DNA from: Candidatus Zipacnadia bacterium
GTDB lineage: Bacteria > Armatimonadota > Zipacnadia > Zipacnadales > Zipacnadaceae
DNA: 34,198 nucleotides
Direction of reading: 5' to 3'
Assembly: GCA_029820565.1 (NCBI GenBank)
Contig: JALGUR010000035.1
Span: forward strand, 1 to 34,198
How positions within the stretch are numbered: position 1 is the first letter of the stretch; each line of letters starts with the position of its first letter. Made by a program: the position numbers and the translations under genes. The notes beneath the pieces were generated by a model that searched no databases, had not been told where the DNA came from, and saw only the letters and a program-made list of their open reading frames with translations. Positions 16,407 to 25,437 of this stretch are shown here, piece after piece.

Positions 16407-19316
16407 TTACCCGGCCAGCAATAAGGCCCCTATCACAGGCCCCAGCGCTCTCAGGATGCGCTCGAATCCTGAGCGGGTGTGGATAGTGCGCAGTAGATAA
16501 TCAGATGGGACTAAGATTATGTCGCCTGGCTTCACCTGCTCTATATCTGAGGCCAGGCGGGCCGTGCTGTTAGCTCGTATTACCACTGCCCGCTCCATGG
16601 CGGCATCGTCCGCCAGGCCACCCACTTTATTTATATAGTCTCTTATGTTGCTCTGAGACTGGTATAATACTGTGCCGGGCCGCACCACAGCCCCTAATAC
16701 TGCCACTGTAGACTTGAGCCGTGGCACGGTTACAATGTCACCATCCTGTAGCGGAGTATCACCTTTCTGGCCTTGAGTGTCTATCAGTTTTTGACCCTCT
16801 ATGGGGATACCGGTTATCCAATTGGATAGTGACAGATGGCGTGGACGAATTGCAATGGTTGTCGCTCCGTCTTCTGCAAAAATTTCAGCAGCCTGTGTAG
16901 TTGATTGTTCGCCTATTACTGTTTGCTGCCATTCCTTTTCCTCGGACACAATAGTTTCGGCTGTCTGGCGATTGTACATCCCCATAATCTGTTGGAGGTT
17001 CTGCCTCTGGCCAGTAGCTAATGCCTTCTCTGTGGGCCGATAAACAATGATACCATCAGGATTGGCATCAGATAGCAAGGGCCCAACTCTTTGTAGTAAA
17101 TCGTAAACAGTCTCGCGCTCTTCGGTGCTGCTACGGAGGATACGAGCGCCAGGGTGAGCTACTTGGCCCCGCACTGTAACTACCTCAGCCTGCTGTCTAA
17201 AATCTCCCACGCCTACCACAGTGACTTGATCATCAGGTTTCAGCGTCAAATCAGGCTCAACTATGGCCTGATCTTCCCGAGTCCAGGCTAATGTTAACTG
17301 TTGTACTTCCGGCTTGCCAGACTGGCGACCGTGGGTATATTCAATTGTATGTCCGGCGCCGGGGCACAGTCCTCCAGAGGCAAAAATGAGGTCACTTATT
17401 TTCATTCCGGCGTAATACTCGTAACTATCAGGTCGTTGAACAAAACCATCAATATGCACCAAGCGTACCCCCACTGCCTCTTGCTGAGTAGATATTTCTA
17501 TGATATCGCCAGCCGCCAAAGCTATATTGGCTTCTGGGTCTCCGCGTAACGCCGCAGCCAGGCTCACCTTTATGATCTGGCGATTACCATCAGGTTGCAA
17601 GCGCAACAAATGAGCTAGCAACAAATAGGCCTCTTCGGTTACGCCCCCAGCCTGAGTAATTAGGTCTCTGACTCTTATTTGGTCAAGCCAGCGGTATTGG
17701 CCAGGGTTTTGCACCGGGCCACGCACCTCAACATAAGTAAAAAGAGTAACTTCTTCGCGGTAGTAGATGCGAACTTCGTCGTAGGATTTGACGGCAATAT
17801 CTTCTTCGGGATTCCCCTCCAGAACATCGCCAACTGAAAAACTGCTATACCGGTATTGCTTATTCGCATCTAGGCGGCGGATCTCTGCTTGCTGCAAATA
17901 AGCCCCTTCATCTACCCCTTGTGCCTTCTGTATGAGATCACTAAGGTACATACCGTCTTCTACCTCATATATGCCTGGCCGACGGACTGCTCCGGTAATC
18001 CGGGCTGCATTTTCGGGGATTGGTAGTACCGATGGAATGACCACTACATCTCCTGCCTGTAGCATAAAGTCAGATCCAGGCGTCCGTCCAGTTGATGAAG
18101 GTACTTGCAGATTGACATTGATAACTGTCTGCTGTTGGTGATTAGCTACTCGCCAGACTTGAACAGCCCGTGCATAAGCCGAGCCAGATAGTCCCGCCGC
18201 TAATTCGATTGCTTCAGCACAAGTGATGGGCTTGGTTAGTTCGTATCGGGCGGGACGCTGAACCTGGCCGGTTATCCCGATCTCTGGCCCAACAGAGCCA
18301 ACGAAAATAGTGTCCCCAGGTCTTAGAGGTTGATCGCTGAGGGGTTCCCCATATAGGAGGTATGGATACAGATCGATTTCAACAGGTTCTTCGCCTCGGC
18401 TAACCCAGCGAATATTACGCAACGACCCAGACGTCGTAGGGCCTCCGGCGGCGTACAAGACAGTCAAAACTGTCGCCGTGCCGTTTAGGTCATATCGTCC
18501 CGGCCGCTTAACATCGCCTGTTACATACACTGTTACTACTCGGGTTGTGGTCACCGTAGCCGAAATCTGACTATCTGTATAGAATTCATGTAGTTGTTGA
18601 GTGAGTAGGCTACGGATTGCCGCTAAGGTTTCGCCGGCAACACGTATTTCGCCTAGCAGTGGCACGTAGATACTGCCCTCCGCTGAGACTGGTACTGTGG
18701 TATTTAAGTGTTCAACGCCCTCGCTCCAGCAGCGAATACTCAATTCATCTCCGGGGCCCAGCAAATAGCCGGGAGGGACTAGTATATTTGAGGGCGGCAT
18801 GCCTGCCTCAGGACCAGCCTGGACAAAGAGTTGTTCTCCGAACCGAGGCAGGTTAGAAAGTTGCTTCTCTTCAGCAAGTAACCATAGTTTGCGTAACTGC
18901 TCACTCTTGGGCTGCTTCTCTTCTGGAGGTCTTTCGGGTCTAATTCCTACTCTCGCCAGGGCCTCAGTTGCGTTCTCCCGAACCTTCTGGTCCCCATCCC
19001 GCATAGCCTGTTGCAGTGCTGGCACAACATCCGGCGTTAATGCCCCAATTTTCCCCAGCACTACAGTGGCCCCCCGCCGGACCCGGACATTTTTGTCTTG
19101 GAGTGCTCCGATGAGTCCAGGGACAGCGGGTTCCCCCAGGGCCTGGAGTGCTTCAATAGCCTTCTCGCGCTGATAGGGTTCTTCGGTGGCTAAATCGTCA
19201 ATCCACTCTTGTAGTGTCTTGCCCTGGTAAGACAAGGAAGCCCCTTGGTCTGCCCAACTGCGGTTAGCTGGTATTCCAATAAGGAGGATAATTAACAACC
19301 AATGTGACGAACGCAT
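16407..19316 (-). CDS. HEAT-repeat / SLBB polysaccharide export fusion protein
   Basis: 969 aa. A signal peptide at 1-22 (LLIILLIGIPANRSWA), then about three HEAT repeats at roughly 25-115 (AIEALQALGEPAVPGLIGAL is one), a linker, a Poly_export domain beginning PPGYLLGPGDELSIRCW, seven SLBB repeats and a hydrophobic end. Domain order from Poly_export on is the same as in the exporter at 4449-7205, and the C-termini are similar (SGFERILRAL versus TGYERLLRSL), so they are paralogues. HEAT repeats bind proteins or peptides; fused to an exporter on the periplasmic side they could recruit a partner. It has its own divergent promoter and is not in the first operon. ATG at 19316 is chosen because AAAGGAAG precedes it by 9 nt; an upstream TTG at 19325 abuts that site. 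Confidence 0.9.
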   Translation of the reverse strand: MRSSHWLLIILLIGIPANRSWADQGASLSYQGKTLQEWIDDLATEEPYQREKAIEALQALGEPAVPGLIGALQDKNVRVRRGATVVLGKIGALTPDVVPALQQAMRDGDQKVRENATEALARVGIRPERPPEEKQPKSEQLRKLWLLAEEKQLSNLPRFGEQLFVQAGPEAGMPPSNILVPPGYLLGPGDELSIRCWSEGVEHLNTTVPVSAEGSIYVPLLGEIRVAGETLAAIRSLLTQQLHEFYTDSQISATVTTTRVVTVYVTGDVKRPGRYDLNGTATVLTVLYAAGGPTTSGSLRNIRWVSRGEEPVEIDLYPYLLYGEPLSDQPLRPGDTIFVGSVGPEIGITGQVQRPARYELTKPITCAEAIELAAGLSGSAYARAVQVWRVANHQQQTVINVNLQVPSSTGRTPGSDFMLQAGDVVVIPSVLPIPENAARITGAVRRPGIYEVEDGMYLSDLIQKAQGVDEGAYLQQAEIRRLDANKQYRYSSFSVGDVLEGNPEEDIAVKSYDEVRIYYREEVTLFTYVEVRGPVQNPGQYRWLDQIRVRDLITQAGGVTEEAYLLLAHLLRLQPDGNRQIIKVSLAAALRGDPEANIALAAGDIIEISTQQEAVGVRLVHIDGFVQRPDSYEYYAGMKISDLIFASGGLCPGAGHTIEYTHGRQSGKPEVQQLTLAWTREDQAIVEPDLTLKPDDQVTVVGVGDFRQQAEVVTVRGQVAHPGARILRSSTEERETVYDLLQRVGPLLSDANPDGIIVYRPTEKALATGQRQNLQQIMGMYNRQTAETIVSEEKEWQQTVIGEQSTTQAAEIFAEDGATTIAIRPRHLSLSNWITGIPIEGQKLIDTQGQKGDTPLQDGDIVTVPRLKSTVAVLGAVVRPGTVLYQSQSNIRDYINKVGGLADDAAMERAVVIRANSTARLASDIEQVKPGDIILVPSDYLLRTIHTRSGFERILRALGPVIGALLLAG

Positions 19317-19348
19317 GCCTATCAACTTCCTTTCAGATGTTTGTGGTG

Positions 19349-19378
19349 ATTATATTCGCCGGTCTGATAAAATGTCCT
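19349..19378 (-). promoter_or_regulatory. Promoter of the HEAT-SLBB gene
   Basis: On the minus strand, -35 AGGACA (19373-19378), an 18-nt spacer and a perfect -10 TATAAT (19349-19354). Transcription starts about 25 nt before the ATG at 19316. Confidence 0.6.
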
Positions 19379-19389
19379 TCATAAATAGT

Positions 19390-19417
19390 TTGGAGAAAAC
19401 TCCGATCATGCTATAAT
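19390..19417 (+). promoter_or_regulatory. Promoter giving a leaderless dGTPase transcript
   Basis: A perfect -10 TATAAT (19412-19417) with an extended TGC before it and a weak -35 TTGGAG (19390-19395, spacer 16). The ATG of the downstream gene is only 8 nt past the -10, so transcription would begin at or next to the start codon, with no room for a ribosome-binding site. Confidence 0.65.
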
Positions 19418-19425
19418 AGCAAATT

Positions 19426-20490
19426 ATGAGTATCCGGGAGCAGATAGAAGAACACGAGCGAGACCACCTTAGTGCATACGCAACGCTTAGTGCAGACTCG
19501 GCAGGACGGCGGCGGCCTGAAGAGCCCTGTCCCGTGCGAACCATATTCCAACGCGACCGGGATCGGATTATTCACCTCTGTCGTGCTTTCCGCCGTCTTG
19601 CTCAGAAGACCCAAGTATTCATTGCTACCCCCGAGGATCACATCCGGACCCGGCTGTCTCACACTCTGGAAGTTTCTCAAATCGCCCGCACTGTAGTTAA
19701 GGCTCTTCGGCTCAATGAAGACCTTGCCGAGGCAATCGCGTTGGGCCACGATGTAGGACATACTCCCTTCGGCCACGCGGGTGAAGATAGCCTGGATGAA
19801 GTATATCGTCACTATGATCCCGAAGCCCACTTTGCTCATCATGAGCACAGTCTCCGGGTAGTTGACGTATTAGAAAGAGATGGGAAAGGACTTAATCTCA
19901 GCCAAGAGACTCGCGATGGGATACTATTTCACAGTAAAGGAACAAGTGACATAAGAGACACCATTGCTTTAGTGGAGGCTCCTACTATAGAGGCAATGGT
20001 TGTGCGAGTGGCTGACCGCATTGCCTATCTTAACCATGACCTGGATGATTGTCTGCGTGCTGACTTTTTGCAGTTAGGGAACATACCGTCATCAATATTG
20101 ACTGTGATAGGTCATACACACAGCCAACGAGTGGGTAATATGGTTCGCGATTTAATCTCGCACAGCCTAGACTCTCCGCATTTAAGTATGAGTGAGGAAA
20201 TTGTGGAAGTTAGTGACACTCTCAAGGATTTCCTGGTGGAGAATGTCTATAATTCACCATTGATACTACGGGAGGCCGCCAAAGCACAGCGCATAATCGC
20301 CAACCTGTTTGAAATTTATATGGAAGACAGCGAAGCCTTCACTCAAATCAGTAAGCAGGTACCTACAAATACGAAGGAGCGAGCTCGTATAGTGTGTGAC
20401 TATGTTGCCGGCATGACCGATCGGTTCGCTCGTAGTCAGTATTTACGGTATTTCCTGCCTACTGGTTATCCGTCATTTGAAGCAATATAA
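19426..20490 (+). CDS. dGTPase-like HD-domain triphosphohydrolase
   Basis: 354 aa. The family splits dGTP or other dNTPs to nucleoside and triphosphate. The metal site is intact: His79 in RLSHTLEVSQIA, His108-Asp109 in LGHDVGHTPFGH, and the distal Asp in VADRIAYLNHD. Length and motif order match the shorter bacterial dGTPase-like (dgt type 2) group. On a mobile element it could adjust nucleotide pools or defend against phage, as some dGTPases do, but nothing here proves that. It is first in an operon with the two M55 genes, the next starting 41 nt after its stop. The mRNA is probably leaderless. Confidence 0.9.
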   Translation: MSIREQIEEHERDHLSAYATLSADSAGRRRPEEPCPVRTIFQRDRDRIIHLCRAFRRLAQKTQVFIATPEDHIRTRLSHTLEVSQIARTVVKALRLNEDLAEAIALGHDVGHTPFGHAGEDSLDEVYRHYDPEAHFAHHEHSLRVVDVLERDGKGLNLSQETRDGILFHSKGTSDIRDTIALVEAPTIEAMVVRVADRIAYLNHDLDDCLRADFLQLGNIPSSILTVIGHTHSQRVGNMVRDLISHSLDSPHLSMSEEIVEVSDTLKDFLVENVYNSPLILREAAKAQRIIANLFEIYMEDSEAFTQISKQVPTNTKERARIVCDYVAGMTDRFARSQYLRYFLPTGYPSFEAI

Positions 20491-20531
20491 TAGAATACTG
20501 TAACGAATGCCTGTTGCCAGAGAGGATAAGC

Positions 20532-21389
20532 ATGAAGATTTATATAGTTAGCGATTTGGAGGGAGTAGCAGGTGTGTACCGATGGGAGGATACAGAGGAC
20601 GACAGCGCTATGAATTACGAAGAACGCTGTCGGCAGCGCCGTTGGCTGGCCGAGGAAGTCAACGCCGCCGCCCGGGGGTTTTTTGATGGCGGAGCAAGCG
20701 AAGTCTGGGTCCTCGATGGCCATGGTAGTGGCTATACGATTGATATCGGAGTGATTGACCCACGGGTGAGAATAATTCATGGACGGCAGCATCCTGGTTA
20801 TTGTGTAGGGCTGGATGAGACCTGCGCAGCCTTGGGTAGCATTGGCACTCACGCCAAGGCTCAAACTCACGGCGCTAACCTATGCCACACCGGTTCACCT
20901 GCGGTGCGTGGTCACTGGCTGAACGGCATTAGCGTAGGCGAGACCGGTAGGCAGGCGTTCCTGGCGGGCCACTACGGTGTGCCGTTTGTGTTCTGCGCTG
21001 GGGATGCCTGGGCTTGCCAAGAGATGGAAGAACTGGTGGCTGGCTGTGTGACTGTGCCAGTCAAAGTGGGGGTCAGCCAGCTATCGAGTAAGACTTTTGC
21101 GCCAGCCAAGGCCCGTGAAATGATATATCAAGGTGCTGGTGAGGCAATGAGCAAGATTGAGGAGATCGCGCCGTTGCATCTGGAGACACCGGTGATCTTC
21201 CGCGAGGAATACTACGAACCAATATTTGATATTGAGAAGGCTGCTGCTGTAGGGCGAATAATTGACAGCCATACACGCGAGACCGAAGCTCAAGACATGC
21301 CTTCATTGCTATCTAAACTTTATGGGCATGACCCCGCTTGGCAACCCTTCTGGAAGGAATACCCTGGCGGAGGTAACTATCAGCCTTAA
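20532..21389 (+). CDS. M55 family D-aminopeptidase-like metallopeptidase (copy 1)
   Basis: 285 aa. Peptidase M55 (DppA) is a self-compartmentalising zinc enzyme releasing D- or L-amino acids from short peptides. The expected ligands are present: Asp8 and Glu10 (SDLEG), His64 (DGHGSG), His107 (GTHAKA), Glu137 (SVGETG), and His119 in the position of the catalytic histidine. The WEDTEDD insert after residue 17 is shared with copy 2. No transporter of the dpp type is nearby. The ATG at 20532 has AGAGG about 6 nt upstream; an earlier TTG is rejected for lack of spacing. A role in recycling cell-wall D-Ala peptides is plausible but not shown. Confidence 0.9.
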   Translation: MKIYIVSDLEGVAGVYRWEDTEDDSAMNYEERCRQRRWLAEEVNAAARGFFDGGASEVWVLDGHGSGYTIDIGVIDPRVRIIHGRQHPGYCVGLDETCAALGSIGTHAKAQTHGANLCHTGSPAVRGHWLNGISVGETGRQAFLAGHYGVPFVFCAGDAWACQEMEELVAGCVTVPVKVGVSQLSSKTFAPAKAREMIYQGAGEAMSKIEEIAPLHLETPVIFREEYYEPIFDIEKAAAVGRIIDSHTRETEAQDMPSLLSKLYGHDPAWQPFWKEYPGGGNYQP

Positions 21390-21401
21390 GGAGACACTAT
21401 T

Positions 21402-22253
21402 GTGAAATTCTATCTCATGACAGACCTTGAAGGTGTAGCCGGTGTATACAAATGGGAAGATGAAGAAGACGACAGTCTTATGAACTACGAAGAACGCTGT
21501 CGCCAGCGGCGCTGGCTGACTGAAGAGGTCAATGCGGCAGTAGAGGGGCTATACGAAGGTGGAGTCACCGAAGTCATAGTCAGTGACGGCCATGGTGCCG
21601 GATATACTATTGACCTAGACTATATAGACCCTCGCGTTGAGGTCATTTCTGGGCGCCAACGGCCGGTTTGGCTTCCTTGTCTGGATGAAAGTTGCGATGC
21701 CACCGGTATAGTGGGGGCACACGCCAAGGCCGGTACACCCAATGCTAATTTATGCCATACGATGAACCCCACTATCCGCGACTGGAGTTTCAATGGTATT
21801 TCTATGGGGGAACTGGGATTGCAAGCAATCATCGCGGGCTATTACGGAGTGCCATTCGTATTCTGCTCCGGCGATGTATGGGCTTGTCGCGAGATAGAAG
21901 AGTTAATCCCCGGGATAATAACAGTGCCTGTCAAATATGGTACCTCGCGCTTGTCGGCATTGACATGTCCGCCCAAGAAGGCGCACCGCAGAATCCGCGA
22001 GGCTGCAGAAAAGGCGATGCAGATCGTTGCGGAAATAGAACCTTTTAGTCCCGAATGTCCGATTCGGTTTCGCGAGGAACGCATCAATCCAGACTTCGAT
22101 GAGGAGAATCCCCCCGAGGGTTTTAAGGTAATTAACGCCCACGTCCGTGAGGTTGAGGCCGACGACATTATGCAACTGCTAATATTGATGGGGCGCTGCA
22201 ATCCGAAGTGGAAGCCCCTGGAGTTTACACCATCTTGGCAGAAGCACAAATAG
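21402..22253 (+). CDS. M55 family D-aminopeptidase-like metallopeptidase (copy 2)
   Basis: 283 aa, a tandem duplicate of the preceding gene. It is colinear through the first 140 residues with the same ligands (Asp8, Glu10, His64, His107, His119, Glu137), and over half the residues look identical, with most divergence in the C-terminal third. GTG start; AAGGAG at 21388-21393 overlaps the upstream stop, so translation is tightly coupled. Two kept, diverged copies suggest different peptide preferences or a mixed oligomer; this is inference. Confidence 0.9.
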   Translation: MKFYLMTDLEGVAGVYKWEDEEDDSLMNYEERCRQRRWLTEEVNAAVEGLYEGGVTEVIVSDGHGAGYTIDLDYIDPRVEVISGRQRPVWLPCLDESCDATGIVGAHAKAGTPNANLCHTMNPTIRDWSFNGISMGELGLQAIIAGYYGVPFVFCSGDVWACREIEELIPGIITVPVKYGTSRLSALTCPPKKAHRRIREAAEKAMQIVAEIEPFSPECPIRFREERINPDFDEENPPEGFKVINAHVREVEADDIMQLLILMGRCNPKWKPLEFTPSWQKHK

Positions 22254-22291
22254 GCTCCTGCTGGCCCGGTTTAGTACCTACGATGATCATA

Positions 22292-23461
22292 TTAGCCAGG
22301 CTTGGCCACAATCTCTCCCACATCTACTGTGTACACTTGCCGGCAGCGCTCGTGAGTAGAATCGAAACACACTTGCGTACCATCACGCCTCCAGCGAGGA
22401 TGGAGGTCACAGCGCAACTGTTCGAGGGGGCGCTCAACCGATGAGAAGCGCCCAATATCTACCCGGTATTCATCTTCAACATGATACAATAGCAGGGTCT
22501 GATAGCCATCTTTGTCAGGATACGTGTCAGTCAGAATCCACTGGCCGTTAGGCGAATAACTGCAGTGACCATCTTCTGTCAGCATGCCGTCGCCAATAAT
22601 TTCGGCTTGATCACTTTCATCAGTGAATAGATAATAATGATCGTTAGTCTCTTTTCGCCGGGCCCAAGCAAGTATCTGCTGAGAGTTATACCAATCAAAA
22701 TGGGACACCATGTCATCATTCACACAGTAGATGTCCGTCCCATCGGGTCTTGCCGTGAACATCTGGTGGCCTCGCCATTTCTCAGCAACCCCCCAGCGGT
22801 GTAGGAAAATGAACCGCGTATCATTTGGGCTGAACAAAAGATGATTGAACCAGTGCTTGGCACCATCCATACTTGCACGAGGACAAACGGAGGCGATTTG
22901 CCCGAGTGAAATAATCAACCGATTCTCGCCAGTCGTCAGGTCCATCCAGTAGATACCATCCTCCTCCGGGCAGGCCTTAGCGCCCCACGGGTCAGGAACG
23001 CCAACATAACCATAGCCTGGCCGCATTTGATGCACGCGGGAGAAATTCAGACTGATGGCTGACTTTCCATCGTGGCTGATAGCGTAGATAGGACGTGGTA
23101 GGGTTCTCGTTTGGCCACTGTGCACATCATAAATGACAGCAACGAACTGGTCCTCATAACGGTCATTGTAAACGATTAAGCGGTCAGGGGCCGTTGATAG
23201 CCATTGTAGCATCGTACCCTGCTGCCAGTTCCAAGCACTTGTTTCTGCCAGGGGCACAAATCTGTTGTTATCTGTCAAATCCACTAAGCCAATTGTAGCA
23301 CTATCGTTGGGATTCGGGGGACGGTCGGCAAAAGGAACCTCCAAGGCCAAGAGATATTGGCCGGTTGCGTCCCACGGAGATTTATCATAGTAACCAAAAA
23401 AATGGTGGTTGGGGCCGGTAGTTACGGCTTGCGATAGGAGTGTGTGGGTTAATCTACTCAT
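22292..23461 (-). CDS. TolB/WD40-like beta-propeller protein
   Basis: 389 aa. No signal peptide. It opens with GPNHHFFGYYDKSPWD and shows repeated propeller-blade endings such as LLFSPNDTRFIFLHRW, MFTARPDGTDIYCVN, CSYSPNGQWILTDTY and PRWRRDGTQVCFDST. The overall look is that of the oligogalacturonate-lyase-like propellers found in polysaccharide-degrading bacteria, but I cannot assign a reaction. It could bind or cleave a sugar polymer or act as a scaffold. GAGGAA lies about 8 nt before the ATG. It converges with the M55 genes, ending 38 nt from them. Confidence 0.75.
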   Translation of the reverse strand: MSRLTHTLLSQAVTTGPNHHFFGYYDKSPWDATGQYLLALEVPFADRPPNPNDSATIGLVDLTDNNRFVPLAETSAWNWQQGTMLQWLSTAPDRLIVYNDRYEDQFVAVIYDVHSGQTRTLPRPIYAISHDGKSAISLNFSRVHQMRPGYGYVGVPDPWGAKACPEEDGIYWMDLTTGENRLIISLGQIASVCPRASMDGAKHWFNHLLFSPNDTRFIFLHRWGVAEKWRGHQMFTARPDGTDIYCVNDDMVSHFDWYNSQQILAWARRKETNDHYYLFTDESDQAEIIGDGMLTEDGHCSYSPNGQWILTDTYPDKDGYQTLLLYHVEDEYRVDIGRFSSVERPLEQLRCDLHPRWRRDGTQVCFDSTHERCRQVYTVDVGEIVAKPG

Positions 23462-23595
23462 GGTAGAGTTCCTCTTTCCGATATATTTATTACACTGCTG
23501 CCGATACTCGTTTTGTCAGTATATGATTATATCTTAAGGCACTACAGTATTGCAGTCAATCTCTGGTTGCGTAGGCTCGCATTTTTTGCTGGCTC

Positions 23596-23604
23596 TGGTA
23601 CAAT
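23596..23604 (+). promoter_or_regulatory. Extended -10 element before the dockerin lipoprotein
   Basis: TGGTACAAT fits the TGn-TACAAT extended -10; the -35 region is poor. It lies in the 233-nt gap between the propeller and the lipoprotein, which otherwise shows no gene. Confidence 0.4.
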
Positions 23605-23694
23605 CACGCTAATACACAACGCGATTTTGCGGGCCTTCGAGGAAATACAAAACCTAACTATGAATCAATTCATGTCTTGCCAGGAGGCATTGCT

Positions 23695-25353
23695 ATGCAC
23701 AGCCGCGTAATAAAGCGTATTGTGGTGTTATTATGCTTCTCAATTGTTGTAGGGTGTGGTGGTAGTCATAGCCTCAAACCCCGTTTAGCCTCATCGGTTG
23801 ACCAACCCCGCTCGTCAATGATGCATCCTACTCAGGAGCAAGGTGACCTTCTCGGCGATATGGATAAAAATGGGGACCCCAGCGTAGGCGATGCAATAAA
23901 AATACTGCGCATTGCGGTGGGGCTAGATCAAGAAAACGCGCTATCTGATACCAATGATACCGGGAGCGCGGACGTAGGTGACGCGATCAAGGTGTTGCGC
24001 TGTGTGGTCGGGCTGGACGACTGGCCGATAGGCCATTATGGTGGAGGCGGCTCAGCAGACGTTGGCGAGGCGATGGCTGCTCCTCAACCTACATCGCCAA
24101 ACTCTGAGATGCCTGGAGACGCAGCAGTAGATCTGCTCCAAACCTGGGAAAGTGACCCGCCTGAGGATATCGCCGAACTTGCTCATATGCTCACACGGTT
24201 CACTAATCTCGTAGAGAACAACCCTAATTCCTCAGCCGGACAGTTAGGTCTGTCACTGACCTTAGTAGCTACAGGGGGCGAAAATGCTGCCGATAAATTA
24301 GGCTACGACATATTCCCGGAGGTGGGTGTCCAGTCAGTGGCTGCCCTGACTTTCTCGGACAAATATAGTGCCCCCAAAACTATCAACAAAGCTGTAGACA
24401 TTGCGCTGTTTAGGCCCTGGCAGCGGCACGAAGGCGGCGTGCACCCTCAAGGCGACATACCTGACACCTTCTACACCACTGAGGAGGTCCAGCAGATTAT
24501 CCGCGACAATATCCTTCCGGTATTAGAGAATGCTATAGCGCGCCTGGATATTCTTTCCCAATCTCCCGCCAATACCGTGCTGGTTACCTACATAGGTCCC
24601 GACGATGGAGAGACGTGTAAGCTATATCCTGCTGACTTTGATGTCATAGTAGCTGGACTCCAGCTGGTAAGAGCCTTCATGCTGGAGTTAGTAGCTTATG
24701 ACCTGGACGCCGGAAATTACGACTGGAAACTTGATCTCGTGGACTACGACGCCAATAGCGACGACATATTAAGTGTCGCCGAATACGCTCCTGATGACCC
24801 CTTCTTGACTTTACTCAGTGCTCAGAACATGAACGACGCGGGCGACGCTATCCAAAATGCTTTGCAACGTCTAATAGACGCCCTTGACAACCGTGTCAGC
24901 GGTGACCCTGACGAAGTGATAAATAGATTGTTAGAGGACGAATCAGCCTCGGATATTGAAGATATACGCGATATGGCACAGAAGGCCCTGAATATATTTA
25001 GCGGTGCGGTGAATATGGATATCCGGTACGCTCACTACAATTGGGGGACGGACCAATGGTCTGGGGCGGACACTAAGACCATTCAAATTAACCTGTCCCG
25101 TATCTGGAGTAATCCCATTGCTGATGTCAAAGACCTGTTGCCAACGGTCCACATCACCGACAAGGTCAACGAGCATTACAGAATCAACTATGGTGACTGG
25201 CCCGATCCTACTATGAACGGCGTCTTCCCCGATGCGGACGCCATAAAGGATCTGTGGGACGCCGATTACGAGTACATGGAAATTATTTACGATGATATTG
25301 AGGTAGAAATCAACGACGATTATCCACCCTGGGCCTCTCCCCCATTCTCGTAA
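23695..25353 (+). CDS. Dockerin-containing lipoprotein of unknown function
   Basis: 552 aa. A type II signal peptide with lipobox VVGC (Cys21). Residues about 50-115 form a type I dockerin-like pair of calcium-binding segments: GDMDKNGDPSVGDAIKIL and the degenerate SDTNDTGSADVGDAIKVL, each followed by a V-G-L-D-type end. The remaining 430 residues are acidic and mostly helical, with two further Asp-rich stretches (DYDANSDDILS), and I do not recognise them. The dockerin should bind a cohesin; two cohesin-type genes lie directly downstream on the other strand. AGGAGG gives 8 nt to ATG 23695. A terminator follows 31 nt after the stop. Confidence 0.8.
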   Translation: MHSRVIKRIVVLLCFSIVVGCGGSHSLKPRLASSVDQPRSSMMHPTQEQGDLLGDMDKNGDPSVGDAIKILRIAVGLDQENALSDTNDTGSADVGDAIKVLRCVVGLDDWPIGHYGGGGSADVGEAMAAPQPTSPNSEMPGDAAVDLLQTWESDPPEDIAELAHMLTRFTNLVENNPNSSAGQLGLSLTLVATGGENAADKLGYDIFPEVGVQSVAALTFSDKYSAPKTINKAVDIALFRPWQRHEGGVHPQGDIPDTFYTTEEVQQIIRDNILPVLENAIARLDILSQSPANTVLVTYIGPDDGETCKLYPADFDVIVAGLQLVRAFMLELVAYDLDAGNYDWKLDLVDYDANSDDILSVAEYAPDDPFLTLLSAQNMNDAGDAIQNALQRLIDALDNRVSGDPDEVINRLLEDESASDIEDIRDMAQKALNIFSGAVNMDIRYAHYNWGTDQWSGADTKTIQINLSRIWSNPIADVKDLLPTVHITDKVNEHYRINYGDWPDPTMNGVFPDADAIKDLWDADYEYMEIIYDDIEVEINDDYPPWASPPFS

Positions 25354-25384
25354 GTTGTTAGGAAGTGCTTAGGCAAAGTAGCGA

Positions 25385-25413
25385 GGCCGACCCTTTCGGG
25401 TCGGCCCCGTTTT
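25385..25413 (+). terminator. Strong hairpin terminator after the dockerin lipoprotein
   Basis: A perfect 9-bp stem GGCCGACCC/GGGTCGGCC, loop TTTC, then CCGTTTT. It sits between convergent genes, and the symmetrical stem may also slow transcripts from the minus strand. The core GGCCGACC is shared with the terminator at 27299-27331. Confidence 0.75.
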
Positions 25414-25437
25414 AGTTGCCCGGTGGTCAGCTTTAGC

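Noticed and set aside
19426-20490. Anti-phage defence assignment for the dGTPase
   Set aside because: The family is mostly housekeeping and the neighbours (M55 peptidases) are not known defence genes; only mentioned as a possibility.
23462-23694. Open frame of 65 codons before the dockerin lipoprotein
   Set aside because: No ribosome-binding site; it overlaps the lipoprotein start in another frame and has no recognisable motif.
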